From Atopsyche davidsoni (taxonomy: Eukaryota > Arthropoda > Insecta > Trichoptera > Hydrobiosidae), in assembly GCA_022113835.1 (NCBI GenBank), contig JAILWY010000019.1:6658001-6722000 (forward strand): a DNA stretch of 64,000 nucleotides, read 5' to 3'. A program made the position numbers and the translations under genes. Below, one piece after another: positions 30,501 to 41,626 of the stretch (within the stretch, counting starts at the first letter, position 1; every line of letters starts with the position of its first letter). The notes under the pieces are model-generated. The model made no database searches, was not told the origin of the DNA, and saw only the letters and a program-made list of their open reading frames with translations.

Positions 30501-31630
30501 TTAAGTAAAAACGCACAGTGCTTAGCAATTTAGATACATTAGTATTCTTATGATGCAAAATGATATTAAACAAGTGGATAAAGTCGTATATTTCAACAAT
30601 GAAGTCAGCGGAATGCGTTAACATTTTAACTATATGTAATTGTGCGTGACTGTTTATATTAAAATTAAAAATTCTCGGGCGACGAGCGTGCCACGAGAAT
30701 ATATTCGATTTTCCGCCTTGAGTGAAATATTGAATACATTTATTTCAATTTTGAAACCGTGTACTTTATAGTACAAAAACGGCGAATAATTATTTATAGT
30801 AAAGTGTTATTAAAATCAAATTTCAGCCTCGTTACAACCGGACGAGGTTCTCGATTCGCCAAAACGAAAGCCTTGGACAGGGAACATACAAGTCTCATGG
30901 ACCCCTCGAGAAGTAACGACCAAAGCAAAGCGAGGGGAGCACAATGAGCCCTTTCAAAAGTTTCATTCAATCAATATAATATAAATATTAGGGACAGCGT
31001 CGTATTCATTTCGTGTTCGTGAACGTGTTCAACTAAATGTGTGCTCACTGATAATAGCACTTTGACAATCTCTTTGTCCAACGGTCACCACACTTGCTCG
31101 TTGGCCATGAGGTCCCGGGTTGCAATCCAAGTTGAGGCTCAAGTTGTTTTTTTTTTAACTGCAGACTTTTACTGACTCCAGCTGAGAAAATATCTCATTT
31201 AGACAAATACTTTGGGCAGACGAACTGGACTTATTTTTTTTACATATAATTATGACGTAAGCCTTGTTCAAAATATCCGAGTTAGAAGAAGTACGCTTTA
31301 TAAGCTATAGCTTAGGTTCCTAAACCATTTTGAGTTTTCCTGTTTTTCGTAGACTAATATTGAATTTTTTACAAATTCATCATCTTCAAAAAATATTTTT
31401 GACATCTGATATACAGGTTGCGCCATATTTTATGTCGGTATGTAAACATTGAATAATGATTTCTTTTTTTGTAAGAAGGTTGACAAATGCACTGAAACCT
31501 TTTTCCATGTAGTATGAAGATGAAAATGATATCAAAAACCTTCTTGTGAAGTCCATAATGCAGGACTAACAGCATTATTATGTAAGTACATAGGTTCAAT
31601 CTGTGTTCAATTATGACATTTACGGAATGC
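30501..31630. other. Mostly gene-free; tRNA-like SINE fragment at 31,060-31,155
   Basis: A B-box-like GGGTTGCAATCC at about 31,117-31,128, preceded by 'cgttggccatgaggtcc' and followed by a run of 10 T, suggests the head of a tRNA-derived SINE or a pol III terminator. 'gacccctcgagaagtaacg' (30,900) recurs near 32,515. No gene supported in the rest. Confidence 0.4.
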
Positions 31631-31633
31631 CTA

Positions 31634-31768
31634 AATATTGGGGATCCACTCTCGTAGACCCCCATTTACAGTTCGTGGACCCCGAAATTAATTTTTCGCT
31701 GTCATCGACCCCTTGAAGGACAAAATCGACCCCTGGGGGGTTGATATTGACCACTTTGGGAACCAGTG
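31634..31768 (-). mobile_element. hAT mini-element fragment, reverse
   Basis: Reverse complement of the left part of the element at 44,675: it ends GGGAACCAGTG and contains 'gacccccatttacagttc'. Only one end is present. Confidence 0.7.
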
Positions 31769-32099
31769 CTTTATAGCACCAACCTGTATTTGGGATGTCT
31801 CTCGCGATAGTTGTTACTAAACATTCGTTATATTTAATATACGGTACATAATGAACATCCGAAGACATAAATATTATCGAGCTTATTATACACCGGACGC
31901 TGCTATCAGATCAATTTGTATGGGGATACATTGATTCATCATATCTTACGTGTGGTATAATAAATAATGCAACATAAAAATGCATCCGTCGTTCTTGCAT
32001 GCTGCTCGTAAGTCGTAAGTGCTTTTTTAAAAAAATATATCTATTAATAGAAGCGCACAAGTATCTGTATAACCAGAAGCTATCCGTTTAAAACATATC

Positions 32100-32480
32100 A
32101 TATATCTGGTTAATATTGACCTCAGGGGTCGATTCTGAACTGCAAGGGCTCCACGTGGGCGAAAATAAATTGTGAGTGTATGAGATATAAATTGGGTTTC
32201 ACGACAGTCAAAATATTTATTTTTGTTCCTAACAACTTAACCCTAACTTTTCACGTGATGTTTCATAAAATTGTAAATGTAGGTGGTCGCGGTAGATTAA
32301 GTGAGAAGCTCTGCAAAAACATGTTAGATGTTGATGGATTCGAAAAAAATATTTTTAGGATGTTATGGGGTCTATGTTTTGGACCTCAAACGTGTTCAGG
32401 GCTTCTGCTATTTCTCTACATTAAAAAAAGTAATATTGGGAGTGTAGAGGTAGGGCAGTGCTTGAATGCCTCCTAAACTG
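32100..32480 (+). mobile_element. Degraded hAT mini-element copy
   Basis: 'aatattgacctcaggggtcg' resembles the element start and 'gcaaaaacatgttagatgttgatg' resembles 45,005-45,030. Decayed; ends not visible. Confidence 0.4.
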
Positions 32481-32899
32481 GAGTGGTTAGGTTAGGACGT
32501 ACAAGTTTCAGGGACCCCTTGAGAAGTAACGCCTAAACTTCCGCAATGAAGTGGTCTGGTTATAGACCCCTCGTTTGTTAATGATAAAAAAAATGATTTT
32601 GCTTATACATATGATTTTATAACACCATCAGTACCCCACGTTATACTTTGCGATTTGCTCTGCTTTTAAATTCACTGCACACTTCAGCAGAAGTTGCAAC
32701 TTTAAGATGCGTATTTCACTGTACAACTGGAATTTAATCTGAGGATGATAGCATTATGACATTAAGATAAGCAAACATGAAAATAATTACGATACGTTGT
32801 AAATGATAATTAGTGTAACGCAGTTCTGAATGATTACATTAAATAAGAAATTACACTGGGTAACATTGTGGCATGGCTGTCATTCTGTACCATGATTGT

Positions 32900-33075
32900 G
32901 CTCTGGGAGTACGTGGGGGGGCTGCTGCTATTGTTTATGTAGCCTGCTGCAGAAGGAGTATCAGATCTAAATGCTATTGAGTATAAGGACCCACTGCACT
33001 ATTCTCCCCTTAAAAAAACAGCATGAGTAAGTGCTCAGTGAAATGGTCGCCAACCTCCTTTGAAAAGAGATTTTA
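32900..33075 (+). repeat. LINE 3'-tail type repeat
   Basis: 'ctgctgctattgtttatg', 'agtatcagatctaaatgct', 'cccactgcactattctcccc', then 'gtgaaatggtcgccaacctc'. The same order is seen at 34,560-34,685 and, reversed, at 50,060-50,300. Confidence 0.65.
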
Positions 33076-33545
33076 ACATGTGCATGAGTGCATACTAATC
33101 CTAAATATCCGCAATAACCCTGTATTCTTATATTCAATCACACATCAGCAATACGCAGACTTTTTTTCCCAATATAAAACTGAAGTTAAAAATGACCCAC
33201 TGTATTATATTCCCCTTAGAAAACCATGAAAACTGATTCAACATGAGTATATGCTCAGTGAAATGGAAGAGATTCATCCGTAATTCTAGAAGTTTAACTG
33301 ACACTCGTAACTCTGATATTTTAACATGTGCATGAGTGCATACTGATCCTAAATATCCGCAATAACCCTGTATTCGTATATTCAATCACAAATCAGCAAT
33401 ACGCAGACTTTTTTTCCCAATATAAAACTGAAGTTAAAAAGGACCCACTGTATTATTTTCAAATCAGCATGAGTATATAAAACTGCGGTTAAAACACTGG
33501 CTCAGCATGAGTATATTCTCAGTGAAATAGTCGCCATACTCAATG
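33076..33545 (+). repeat. ~245-bp satellite array 1 (about two units)
   Basis: Units begin 'ccaatataaaactgaagtt' at 33,169 and 33,417, and carry 'ggacccactgta', 'catgagtatatgctc', 'aacatgtgcatgagtgc' and 'agcaatacgcagac'. The same family is amplified at 36,480-37,500. Confidence 0.88.
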
Positions 33546-34139
33546 ATGAAGAATTCACTCTTGTCTTGCCGAACCCACGGGTATTTAGTCCGCCATGTGT
33601 ATTCTAAATCTTAAAGGCACACCCATACACGAAGATGAACATCTTCCCCATATCTGCTATTATAGAAATGCGTATTTATCTGAGCCTTGATGCTCTAAAG
33701 CTAGATCAGCGTTGATCGCCTCCTCTGCAGAGAATTACAGCAGATTATAGATTTTTTGGAATCACGATGCTAAGAGCACTAAGCTGGAGAGTAACGAGAA
33801 GGCAAGCGTTGCATAAGCGTTACTATTTTCAGGAACAAGGCGTCGCTGCGAGGTCAGCGCAGCTGTAATTGATAGACCTGGTCGTTCCGGCAACGGTATA
33901 ATTCCTTCAGAAAACAAAGCAAGAATGTCGGCTGTGAAGTCGTAAAGTTTATTGGTCGCCGCACTGTGCATACGCTCGGCTGGGTTCAGCGCATTGTCTT
34001 GGAAGTGTTATGAAGTCAATAAAGGAGGAACGCGAGCCACGCATACGCAATAAAAGCTGTCAAACGCACGCAGTCTTGCACTTGTGATGTGACTAATTGT
34101 ATCAAACTCCCCCGCTCCCCCCGCCACGCCGTCAAGAGT
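33546..34139. other. Gene-free stretch
   Basis: Moderately GC-rich around 33,780-34,130, with open frames on the minus strand, but no domain, splice or promoter signal is convincing. Confidence 0.35.
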
Positions 34140-34525
34140 CCAAGTCCCGTACTCGAGTTTTTTTGATCGCGTTCTGGTCCGCTTTGCGAAAAGTCGACTG
34201 CACCAATAAAAAAAAATTAAATGCATAAAGTTTGATACGTCCCTTCTTCCGAACAGAATATATTTTTATTTCTTGTAAATTTACTTTTAATATGATAAAT
34301 ATGTGTAGTGTTAATGACCGTGTTCTAGGTGTCCTAAACATTTAACAGTCTTTTTGGTTTTGAAAAGTCGTTATTTTATCAAATTTTTCAACATTTTCAA
34401 GATTTTATTTTACCCTGAAAATGGACGTTAATTAAATATATTTTTCTCAATACTATTTCGCCAGGTAATGAAGAAGAACACCAGAGGCAAATAAAAGGTT
34501 GGAAGCAACTGCCTTAAGCGTGTGG
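34140..34525 (+). repeat. R560 interspersed repeat, copy 4 (internally deleted)
   Basis: 'actcgagtttttttgatc', 'gactgcaccaataaaa', 'atatgataaatatgtg', then 'tttcgccaggtaatg' and 'caactgccttaa'. Shorter than the copy at 26,830. Confidence 0.75.
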
Positions 34526-34544
34526 AAAGAATCGGTAAAATGAT

Positions 34545-34690
34545 ATTGGAGGGATGTGCTTTGGGGAGTAGCTGCTATTGTTCAAAAGTATCAGATCTAA
34601 TCTAATGCTATTGGAAACACTACACTGGGTATATGCTCAGTGAAATGGTTGCCAATGTTCTGAGGAGAGGCACTCGACGATGAAGCATCA
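34545..34690 (+). repeat. LINE 3'-tail type repeat
   Basis: 'gctgctattgttcaaaag', 'tatatgctcagtgaaatgg', 'gaggagaggcactcgacg'. Remnant of the same LINE end. Confidence 0.65.
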
Positions 34691-34939
34691 AACGAGCTGC
34701 CCCTAACCTAACCTCTCACTCAAAAATCTGGTGCAGTTCGTCATGTGACCCGAGAAGTAAATTTGAGAAGGCCCAACAATATTATAAATATTTAATTTTG
34801 CAAATATCGGCAGGGGAGACTTGCGAATGAGGTGTGATAAGAATCTGAAAGCGAGCTAACCGTGAAGAGCGATATTGTCGTGTGGAAGCAGAAAGGCTTT
34901 GTAAATTGGAGCATGTCTTTGTTGGACGATATTGTTTGG

Positions 34940-35394
34940 GATGCACTTGTACGAGGTGGGGTTCAAGCCCACGCCTCCTGTGTGGCTGTTCAATCGTTCC
35001 GGGGTGCTATACATACAGACTAAAAATGAATATTTTTTTATTTTAAATTATTAAATACAGACTCCGTACCCTGTTTGAACTACATATCACTGTTTTTTTT
35101 TTGCTTATTAAACATTCTTTGTCGGCTGGCATGCAGGCAACAGTGCATTGCGTGGTTAAATGTATCAAGTGTGTGGTTCACACTTGACACTTTCGCTCGA
35201 CACGTGTTTGTAATTTTACCAAGGACGTTGCGTCATGTGAATGTTTACAGCGATGTGCAGTTCATGCATGCATTGCTTGACCTATAATCTGATGTTGGCA
35301 TATTTTGGGTCGCCGTCTAGACCTGATAATGTGGAGCCTGCATTCTGATTTGTTTTCATTATATAAATATTATACATTAAATATTAATATATAT
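34940..35394. other. tRNA-like T-arm, otherwise gene-free
   Basis: GTGGG GTTCAAG CCCAC at 34,955-34,971 is a perfect T-arm with flanking sequence that could be a decayed tRNA or SINE; a whole cloverleaf is not seen. The rest is plain AT-rich DNA. Confidence 0.3.
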
Positions 35395-35535
35395 TCGATG
35401 GAATGGTCACCAATCTTCTATGAGGAGAAGCACCAGAAGATGAAGAATATATATTAAATGTCATGATTGCATGTGTAGGCGCATCGAGCTGGCAATAAAA
35501 TATCTAAATATAGTTATAATTAAAATAAAACTGGT
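35395..35535 (+). repeat. LINE end joined to a shared 70-bp repeat
   Basis: 'gaatggtcaccaatcttc' with GAAGATGAAG tail, then 'gcatgtgtaggcgcatcgag' and 'tatagttataat', which recur at 49,066-49,130 beside a TA microsatellite. Confidence 0.6.
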
Positions 35536-36479
35536 TTTACTTCTATCGGTCGGATTAATGTTGGCGAAATTGAGAGTGAATGCATTGTTTTTATTATAAA
35601 AAAAATTTGCTTTCACGTGTGCATTTTAGATTTTTGTTTGATTTAACAACACAAGCCCATTGGTAATCTTTATTTGACGATTTTAAATTAATACAAAAGA
35701 CCGATCGATCCGGTTTTGCTTTACGTCTGTTTAAAGTGAAAATTAAATAGCAAGATAAGATATTCGACTGCTACTAAAGTTATGTTCGTGGGTGTTTGTA
35801 ACATTCAAGATTATTTATTTTCCATCAGATAAATTAACAATAGTTCTTATGGGTAAGGTTGTAACACAGTGTGTTGTTTTCTTGTATACAGGGTGGCTTC
35901 GAAGACTGTTGCGTAAAAAAAAAAAAAAAAACGATGTTGCGACGCGTGTAGGGGGCTTCAATGAAACCACGAAAAAATTTATTAAAAGGTCTTTGCAGTA
36001 TTAATTTCGTTGGTTCGCGTTTGTGGCACATGCAATTAAAACGTGCCGTAATCGGTTAATTTTAATTTATTCCCGGAGAACAAACGCCGCTCGCTCTCCG
36101 TGCGTTTCGGATGAAAAACCTCTTCAAGCGCATCGCTCCGACGGACTCGGGGCTTGCGTCACCTCCGACCGCGTTTCAGTTTCGAGCAAAACAATGCGTT
36201 TACTGCCGGCTCGATCATCCTCGCTGCAATTGACGAGGCTCGTCTACTTTACGGCTGTCGATTAGCACCAAGGCTGTACAATTTACATCGAACGATAAAT
36301 TAGTTGAAACCTTAAAACACAATTAATATACTGCGACTCGGTGCACAAACTGGACCCGGCTTATTGACTCATGTCACGTTTGTAAATTAAGATGTACGCT
36401 TCTATCTTGCTGTGCCCAAAGGTACTTATTAGTGATGGGCGTTTTCGGATTGGACGCGGAATCGAATCGCATTCAATTC
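35536..36479. other. Gene-free stretch with a GC-richer patch
   Basis: A TIR-like 'tatacagggtggcttcgaag' at about 35,886 may be a transposon end. About 36,060-36,260 is GC-richer with an 80-codon frame of no recognised family. It could contain a promoter or exon, but there is no firm evidence. Confidence 0.3.
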
Positions 36480-37500
36480 TTCCAATATAAAACTGATGTT
36501 AAAAAGGACCCACTGTACTATTTTCCCCTTAGAAAACCTGACTCAACATGAGTATATGCTCACCGTTATTATAGAAGTTTAACTGATCACTGGTAACTCT
36601 GATATTTTAACATGTGCATGAGTGCATACTGATCCTAAATATCCGTAATAATCCTGTATTCTTATATTTATACACAAATCAGCAATACGCAGACTTTTTC
36701 TTCCAATATAAAACTGATGTTAAAAAGGACCCACTGTACTATTTTCCCCTTAGAAAACCATGAAAACTGACTCAACATGAGTATATGCTCACCGTTATTA
36801 TAGAAGTTTAACTGATCACTGGTAACTCTGATATTTTAACATGTGCATGAGTGCATACTGATCCTAAATATCCGTAATAATCCTGTATTCTTATATTTAT
36901 ACACAAATCAGCAATACGCAGACTTTTTCTTCCAATATAAAACTGAAGTTAAAAAGGACCCACTGTACTATTTTCCCCTTAGAAAACCATGAAAACTGAC
37001 TCAACATGAGTATATGCTTACCGTAATTATAGAAATTTAACTGATCACTCGTAACTCTGATATTTTAACATGTGAATGAGTGCATACTGCTCCTAAATAT
37101 CCGTAATAATCCTGTATTCATATATTTAATCACTAATCAGCAATACGCAGACATTTTCTTCCAATATAAAACTGAAGTTAAAAAGGACCCACTGTATTAT
37201 TTTCCCCTTAGAAAAGCATGAAAACTGATTCAACATGAGTATATGCTCAGTGAAATGGTCGCCAACCTTCTTTGGAGAGATGCACCCGAAGATGAAGGTG
37301 AATCAGAATCCGTAATTCTAGACGTTTGACTGATCATCCGTAACTTTAATTTTAATATGTATCCTGTATTCTTATATTCAATCACAAATCAGCAATACGC
37401 AGACTTTTCCAAATATAAAACTGCAGTGAAAACACTGGCTCAGCATTAGTATATGCTCAGTGAAATAGTCGCCAACCTCCTCTGAGGAGAAGTACTCGAT
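36480..37500 (+). repeat. ~225-bp satellite array 2 (four units)
   Basis: Units start at about 36,480, 36,701, 36,930, 37,159 and 37,407 (spacings 221, 229, 229, 248). Each carries 'ccaatataaaactga', 'ggacccactgta', 'tcaacatgagtatatgct', 'aacatgtg.atgagtgcatactg' and 'agcaatacgcagac'. The last unit ends in the LINE 3'-tail phrase 'gtcgccaacctcctctgag', so the satellite probably arose from tandemly duplicated LINE ends. Confidence 0.92.
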
Positions 37501-38419
37501 GATGAAGAATTCACTCATGTCTTGCTGAACCTACAGGTATTTATTCCGCCATGTGTATTCAAAATCTTAAAGGTACACTCATATCCAGAGTCCTGAAAAC
37601 TTATCTCAAAACTCAGCACCACAAGTGCGTTCGTAAATTTTGACTCAACCGATTATTACAGTGGACCGATCAAATCGATTTGGCCCATCCCTGGCGCCCG
37701 TGACTCAAGGAGATAAACTTTATTGAAATGGTCATATTCGAATGAGAATATTCTCGGTTTTGCGGGGGAGTAGCGGCGAAGTAAACAAGACCGGCATTAT
37801 TCGGTCTTCGATGACAATATAAGATTATATACTGCGGCGTGTGCGTACGTTTGTAGAAAATTAAAATTAAAATATGCGTATGTATAATTTAGCTCTACGC
37901 GAGTATTTTTATTATCTGAATAATTACACAGACAATTATCACACTGAATAGTATCAAACTCCATTCGCACACAATAGCACTGAGGACGTGTACACACGAG
38001 GTAATCTATAAATTTATATTTATATATTCCTCAGCGCTTGCTTGCTAGGCAATTACTAATACGAAAGGTGGGTAGAAGCCAAAGCAGTTAAATAAGCAGC
38101 TATTCTCAAAAATGCTGCAATCAAATGAATGAAACGCTCCTTGAATGTGACATTTCTAAAAAAATCACGTTCACATAGCAAATATATTACTTGCTAATTT
38201 TTCTCACAGAGTTTGTTATTATACGACTGCTGCAATAATACTAGCTGCTATTTTGGATTTATCCTCAATAGTCGATAACATTTTTAACCACGTATGTTAA
38301 TAAGTAATAAACTGTGTTGTTATGTTGATTGGTGGTTAGGCACTTGGCTTTCGAATGTTGCCTGGCCTTATGGAGAAAATTGATTACTTCTCAGTAAATA
38401 CTTGGTTTAATAGACGAAA
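37501..38419. other. Gene-free stretch
   Basis: AT-rich, no gene or repeat that I can support. Confidence 0.4.
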
Positions 38420-38765
38420 CAATGGTCTATCGCCGAAGGTGGTCGATTTAACGACTGCCTATTCATTTTCTTAGGATCTAACCACAATGAACACAAAAGT
38501 AGGCTAAGTCAAAAGACGGATGTAGAGATGGGCGTTCTGGGTAAAGTATTAAAATTTCGTGTCAAAATAGCAGTTACTTTTAACTGTGGAGCAGTACTTT
38601 AAAACTGTTACAGAGGGTGGTCAAAAAAACGACTGTTTAGATTTGCTGTAGATTTTGTTGTAGGGGTGGTGCTTCGTCAAAATAGCAGCTATTTTTAACT
38701 GCTCTTGAATTGATGTCTCTATCACAGAAGGCGGTCACTTTAACGACCGTCTATTCAATTTATTA
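38420..38765 (+). repeat. Degenerate tandem repeat (~150 bp)
   Basis: Alternating phrases 'gaaggtggtcgatttaacg' / 'gagggtggtcaaaaaaacg' / 'gaaggcggtcactttaacg' and 'caaaatagcagttactttta' / 'caaaatagcagctattttta' indicate about two and a half diverged units. Confidence 0.6.
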
Positions 38766-39689
38766 AACTACGATAACCACTTTTGAGTCAACAGTATTCT
38801 CAAGATTTTTTTTATGGAAGAGAAATACGATGATTTTTAACCATACAGGTGGGTAGTATTTTTTTTCATCATAAATACAAATCAATATTAATGTAAATTA
38901 ATTAATATTTATCAAAGAATAGTATACATTAATTAATAATAAAAACAGCTTTTTAACCTTTATTAACTTTCAGTGACTACTTAATCATTATTCTATCATT
39001 TTTAATAATTTTTGTAAAATTGAATGTAAAAAAAAAAAAACCTCATTTGAAAACCTCAAACTTCAATATTTATTTATTTATAATTGTTTTTCATAAAATA
39101 ATATGTATTTATAATATGCAAGTAACCGAGAGAAAATTTGTATTCATAACATTTCAATACTGTTTTGTTAGCACAATCAACATATTTATTGCAGTGGCCT
39201 CGTTTCTTATTTATATTCTAGGAAATGCACTTCTTAAAGCTATAAGTATTAAAAAAAATATAATAAATTATATTCAAGGACATAAAATATGATTAAAACA
39301 ATAATCGAATCATATGTTATGAGAATTATTATAAGCTGGCGAGCACAGCTAGGATGTTATATTTTATTTTTAATATTTATCTTTGTTATCTGGTTCTAAG
39401 TTATTTATTTTATTTATTCACCAGCTCACGCAGAAAAAGGGTTTTTTTTTACACATTTTTTCCTACATAAATCAATTAATAAATAAATACATGTCCGCTG
39501 AGTTTTAAGACAATTAAAAATAATGATAAATATTCGGATTGAATTCGATTTACTGCCTATTTTGTGCATAGACATAGTTTTTGTTAGATAGACGTGTGAC
39601 TTGCAATTGCGTGTCGCAGTAGTTCAATTGGCTATATTTATTTGTAAGATCATACTAAATATAACATCCTACAGCTAAGGAAAAATCGA
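38766..39689. other. AT-rich stretch, no supported gene
   Basis: An 90-codon hydrophobic frame at 39,020-39,292 (FVFITFQYCFVSTINIF...) could encode two membrane segments, but it starts in a poly(A) run, shows AT-driven codon choice and has no homologous landmark. I do not call it a gene. Confidence 0.35.
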
Positions 39690-40090
39690 AGTAAAGACTG
39701 GAGGTCGGAAGAACGGCCGAATTAGTGAGTCTGGCCCAGGATAGAAATATGTTACAAGTGGTCAGTATGAGGTTGAAGAAGAAGGAGAAGAAATGGTTGG
39801 CTATCTGCACTGCATGGAGGATTGGGTGTCAACATAATAAAGTGCTGGTGATAAGCGAATGAAATCGTGATGGCCAGGTGTTGTGAAGGAAGACTTCTCC
39901 TCCGGCTTTGGGCAAGGCCGAAGGAGAAGAAATAAACGCAGTGGTTGGAAGCATCGAGAATGGTGATGATAAATCAGATTGAGGTGTATCTATATTTAAG
40001 TACACCCACGCATTCATCACAAGACATCAAAATATAACGAGGAATTCGTCTCGGCAGTAAGTCCAAGTAAAAGCGACAGGGAGGTCTCAG
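39690..40090 (+). repeat. LINE 3' end plus attached repeat, copy 2
   Basis: Collinear with 29,264-29,700 ('gaggtcggaagaacgg', 'agtctggcccagga', 'aaagtgctggtgat', 'ggccaggtgttgt', 'gcaaggccgaaggaga', 'cagggaggtctcagatta'). Confidence 0.75.
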
Positions 40091-40096
40091 ATTATT

Positions 40097-40523
40097 ATCC
40101 AAAAAGAGTATCGGGTGAATGTGGATAGTGACCGTTATTGCGATATGCTGCGAAAAATTTTGGGCCCAGAGTTGCAGGAGTTTCAAGGTTTCAACTCGAA
40201 AACGTGGTTCCAACAAATTCCACTTGCCATACATCATCAATCAATCGAAGCTGTCGACGAATTATTCCCTAATAAGGTCATTTCGCGTAGAGGCAACACC
40301 AAGAAGCCCCGACCTTAGCCCTCTTGACTATTTCGTATGGGGATACCTTAAACGTAAGGTTTATGAGAATAATCCGAATTGGAAAAAATGGCAGCAGAGA
40401 AAAATTCCAGATTAGAAGAGTGCCAGCAGCGCGGAACGGTCATCATTTGGATAACATCATCTTTACGAAATAATTTTCCATTTTGCATTCTTGCAATCAA
40501 CAATAAAAATTATCTTGGACACC
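40097..40523 (+). mobile_element. Tc1/mariner-like internal-deletion derivative, copy 2
   Basis: The left end has lost the first TIR bases ('tccaaaaagagtatcggg'); the right end is 'tatcttggacacc'. It encodes fragments VIAICCEKFWAQ, GFNSKTW, NQSKLSTNYSL and SPDLSPLDYFVWGYLKRKVY, i.e. the middle and C-terminus of the transposase with frameshifts. Confidence 0.78.
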
Positions 40524-40534
40524 TTTAGTTACTT

Positions 40535-40866
40535 TTGAGGAATGATTTCTACGAGCAGCCTCGGCGCGTGGCGGTGCACAAATGCCAGTCGCCGTGGCGC
40601 GATTACTGATCGCTCGATACCTGCGGATGGCCGCGGGCTCGGGGCGAAACCGTCCGCCAATAAATAGACAGGAGCGTCGCGACACACTTGGCACGGAGCT
40701 CGCCGGAGACTCCGCCGGTGACGTCACGCCGGCTAACTGTTACAGTTTGCACGGGACGTACTTTACGTAACACCCTCACGCAGTGCCCGAGAGAGCCGAA
40801 AAATATGCTGACGCTTAAAAAAATTATTCACAATAGTTCGCGTGTCTCCATATTCACCATCGAGGT
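40535..40866. promoter_or_regulatory. GC-rich island, possible promoter
   Basis: About 230 bp of high GC in AT-rich surroundings with 'ccgccaataaatagacag' (TATA-like), TGACGTCAC at about 40,720 and many CpGs. Frames through it (62 and 79 codons) have no recognised domain. It might be a host promoter or an LTR fragment. Confidence 0.3.
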
Positions 40867-40928
40867 TGACTCCTCTCTCTCTCATCTCCTCAAAAGAGGT
40901 TGGCGACTATTCCACTCAGCACGCTGAA
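40865..40928 (-). repeat. LINE 3'-tail fragment, reverse
   Basis: Reverse complement of the phrase 'tggtcgccaacctctttt': 'aaaagaggttggcgactatt'. Confidence 0.6.
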
Positions 40929-40966
40929 CCAGTGCTCGTGGTTTACTAAGGAGAAAACAGTGTAGT

Positions 40967-41626
40967 GGGTGTCCAAACAGAGTATCGGGTATTTGTTAGT
41001 TCAGTTAAACAAAAACTGCTTGTAATCAAGTATTTTTATTTATTGTTGATTATAAGAATACAAAATGGAAAATCATTTCGTAAAGATGATGTTATCAAAA
41101 TGGTGACCGTTACGCGCTGCTGGCACTCTTCTAATCTGGAACGAAGATTGAAAGATTTGCGTAGTCCGTATCCTTGTATCCGTATCGTTGTACGCTTTAA
41201 AATTGAATGCAATGACGATTTTTTAACTGACGCTTCCACTTCTTCGATAGTTTCCTGGTTGCATCGGTATTTTAGAATATTTTTTAATGCTATCGTCACT
41301 TGGTGCATTGCGTGTACGATACTCCGCACGATACACAGTCACTATTGAATCACCGTTACGACAATACGCTCGTAGGCATAAAACGCGATGCGTCCCCAGG
41401 TACTGCTCCATAGCGACTAAAACTCCACAAAATGACGGATTCCACGATTTCCTTCTTGCGCCCCACAGCCGCTTCGATTCAACTTCAACGCTAAAACAAA
41501 TACCCGCTGTTCTTTTTGGACACCCTGTTCTTCGTTTCATAGCGCGTAACGGTCACCATTTGGATAACTAGTGGATTTCTAGTGGTTTTACTGAACTAAC
41601 AAATACCCTATTTTTGGACATCCAGT
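40967..41626 (-). mobile_element. Tc1/mariner-like element, copy 3, with a second right end
   Basis: Left end GGGTGTCCAAACAGAGTATC; first right end at about 41,527 (TTTTTGGACACCCTG), second at about 41,626 (TTTTTGGACATCCAG). Unlike the other copies it retains the N-terminal transposase region. The doubled right end suggests nested insertion or tandem breakage. Confidence 0.72.
41223..41423 (-). pseudogene. Transposase N-terminal (HTH) fragment of copy 3
   Basis: Minus-strand reading THRVLCLRAYCRNGDSIVTV, then NAPSDDSIKK and TGSVS-like GNYRRSGSVS, matches the first helix-turn-helix region of the transposases that carry the SPDLSPLDYF C-terminus. It is interrupted before the linker, and no catalytic residues remain in frame. 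Confidence 0.75.

Noticed and set aside
33076..37500. CRISPR-like array
   Set aside because: Units are 220-250 bp and similar along their whole length; there are no short repeats with unique spacers and the DNA is eukaryotic.
39020..39292. Possible two-pass membrane protein or receptor exon
   Set aside because: Starts in a poly(A) run, has AT-driven composition and shows no family motif or splice site in register.
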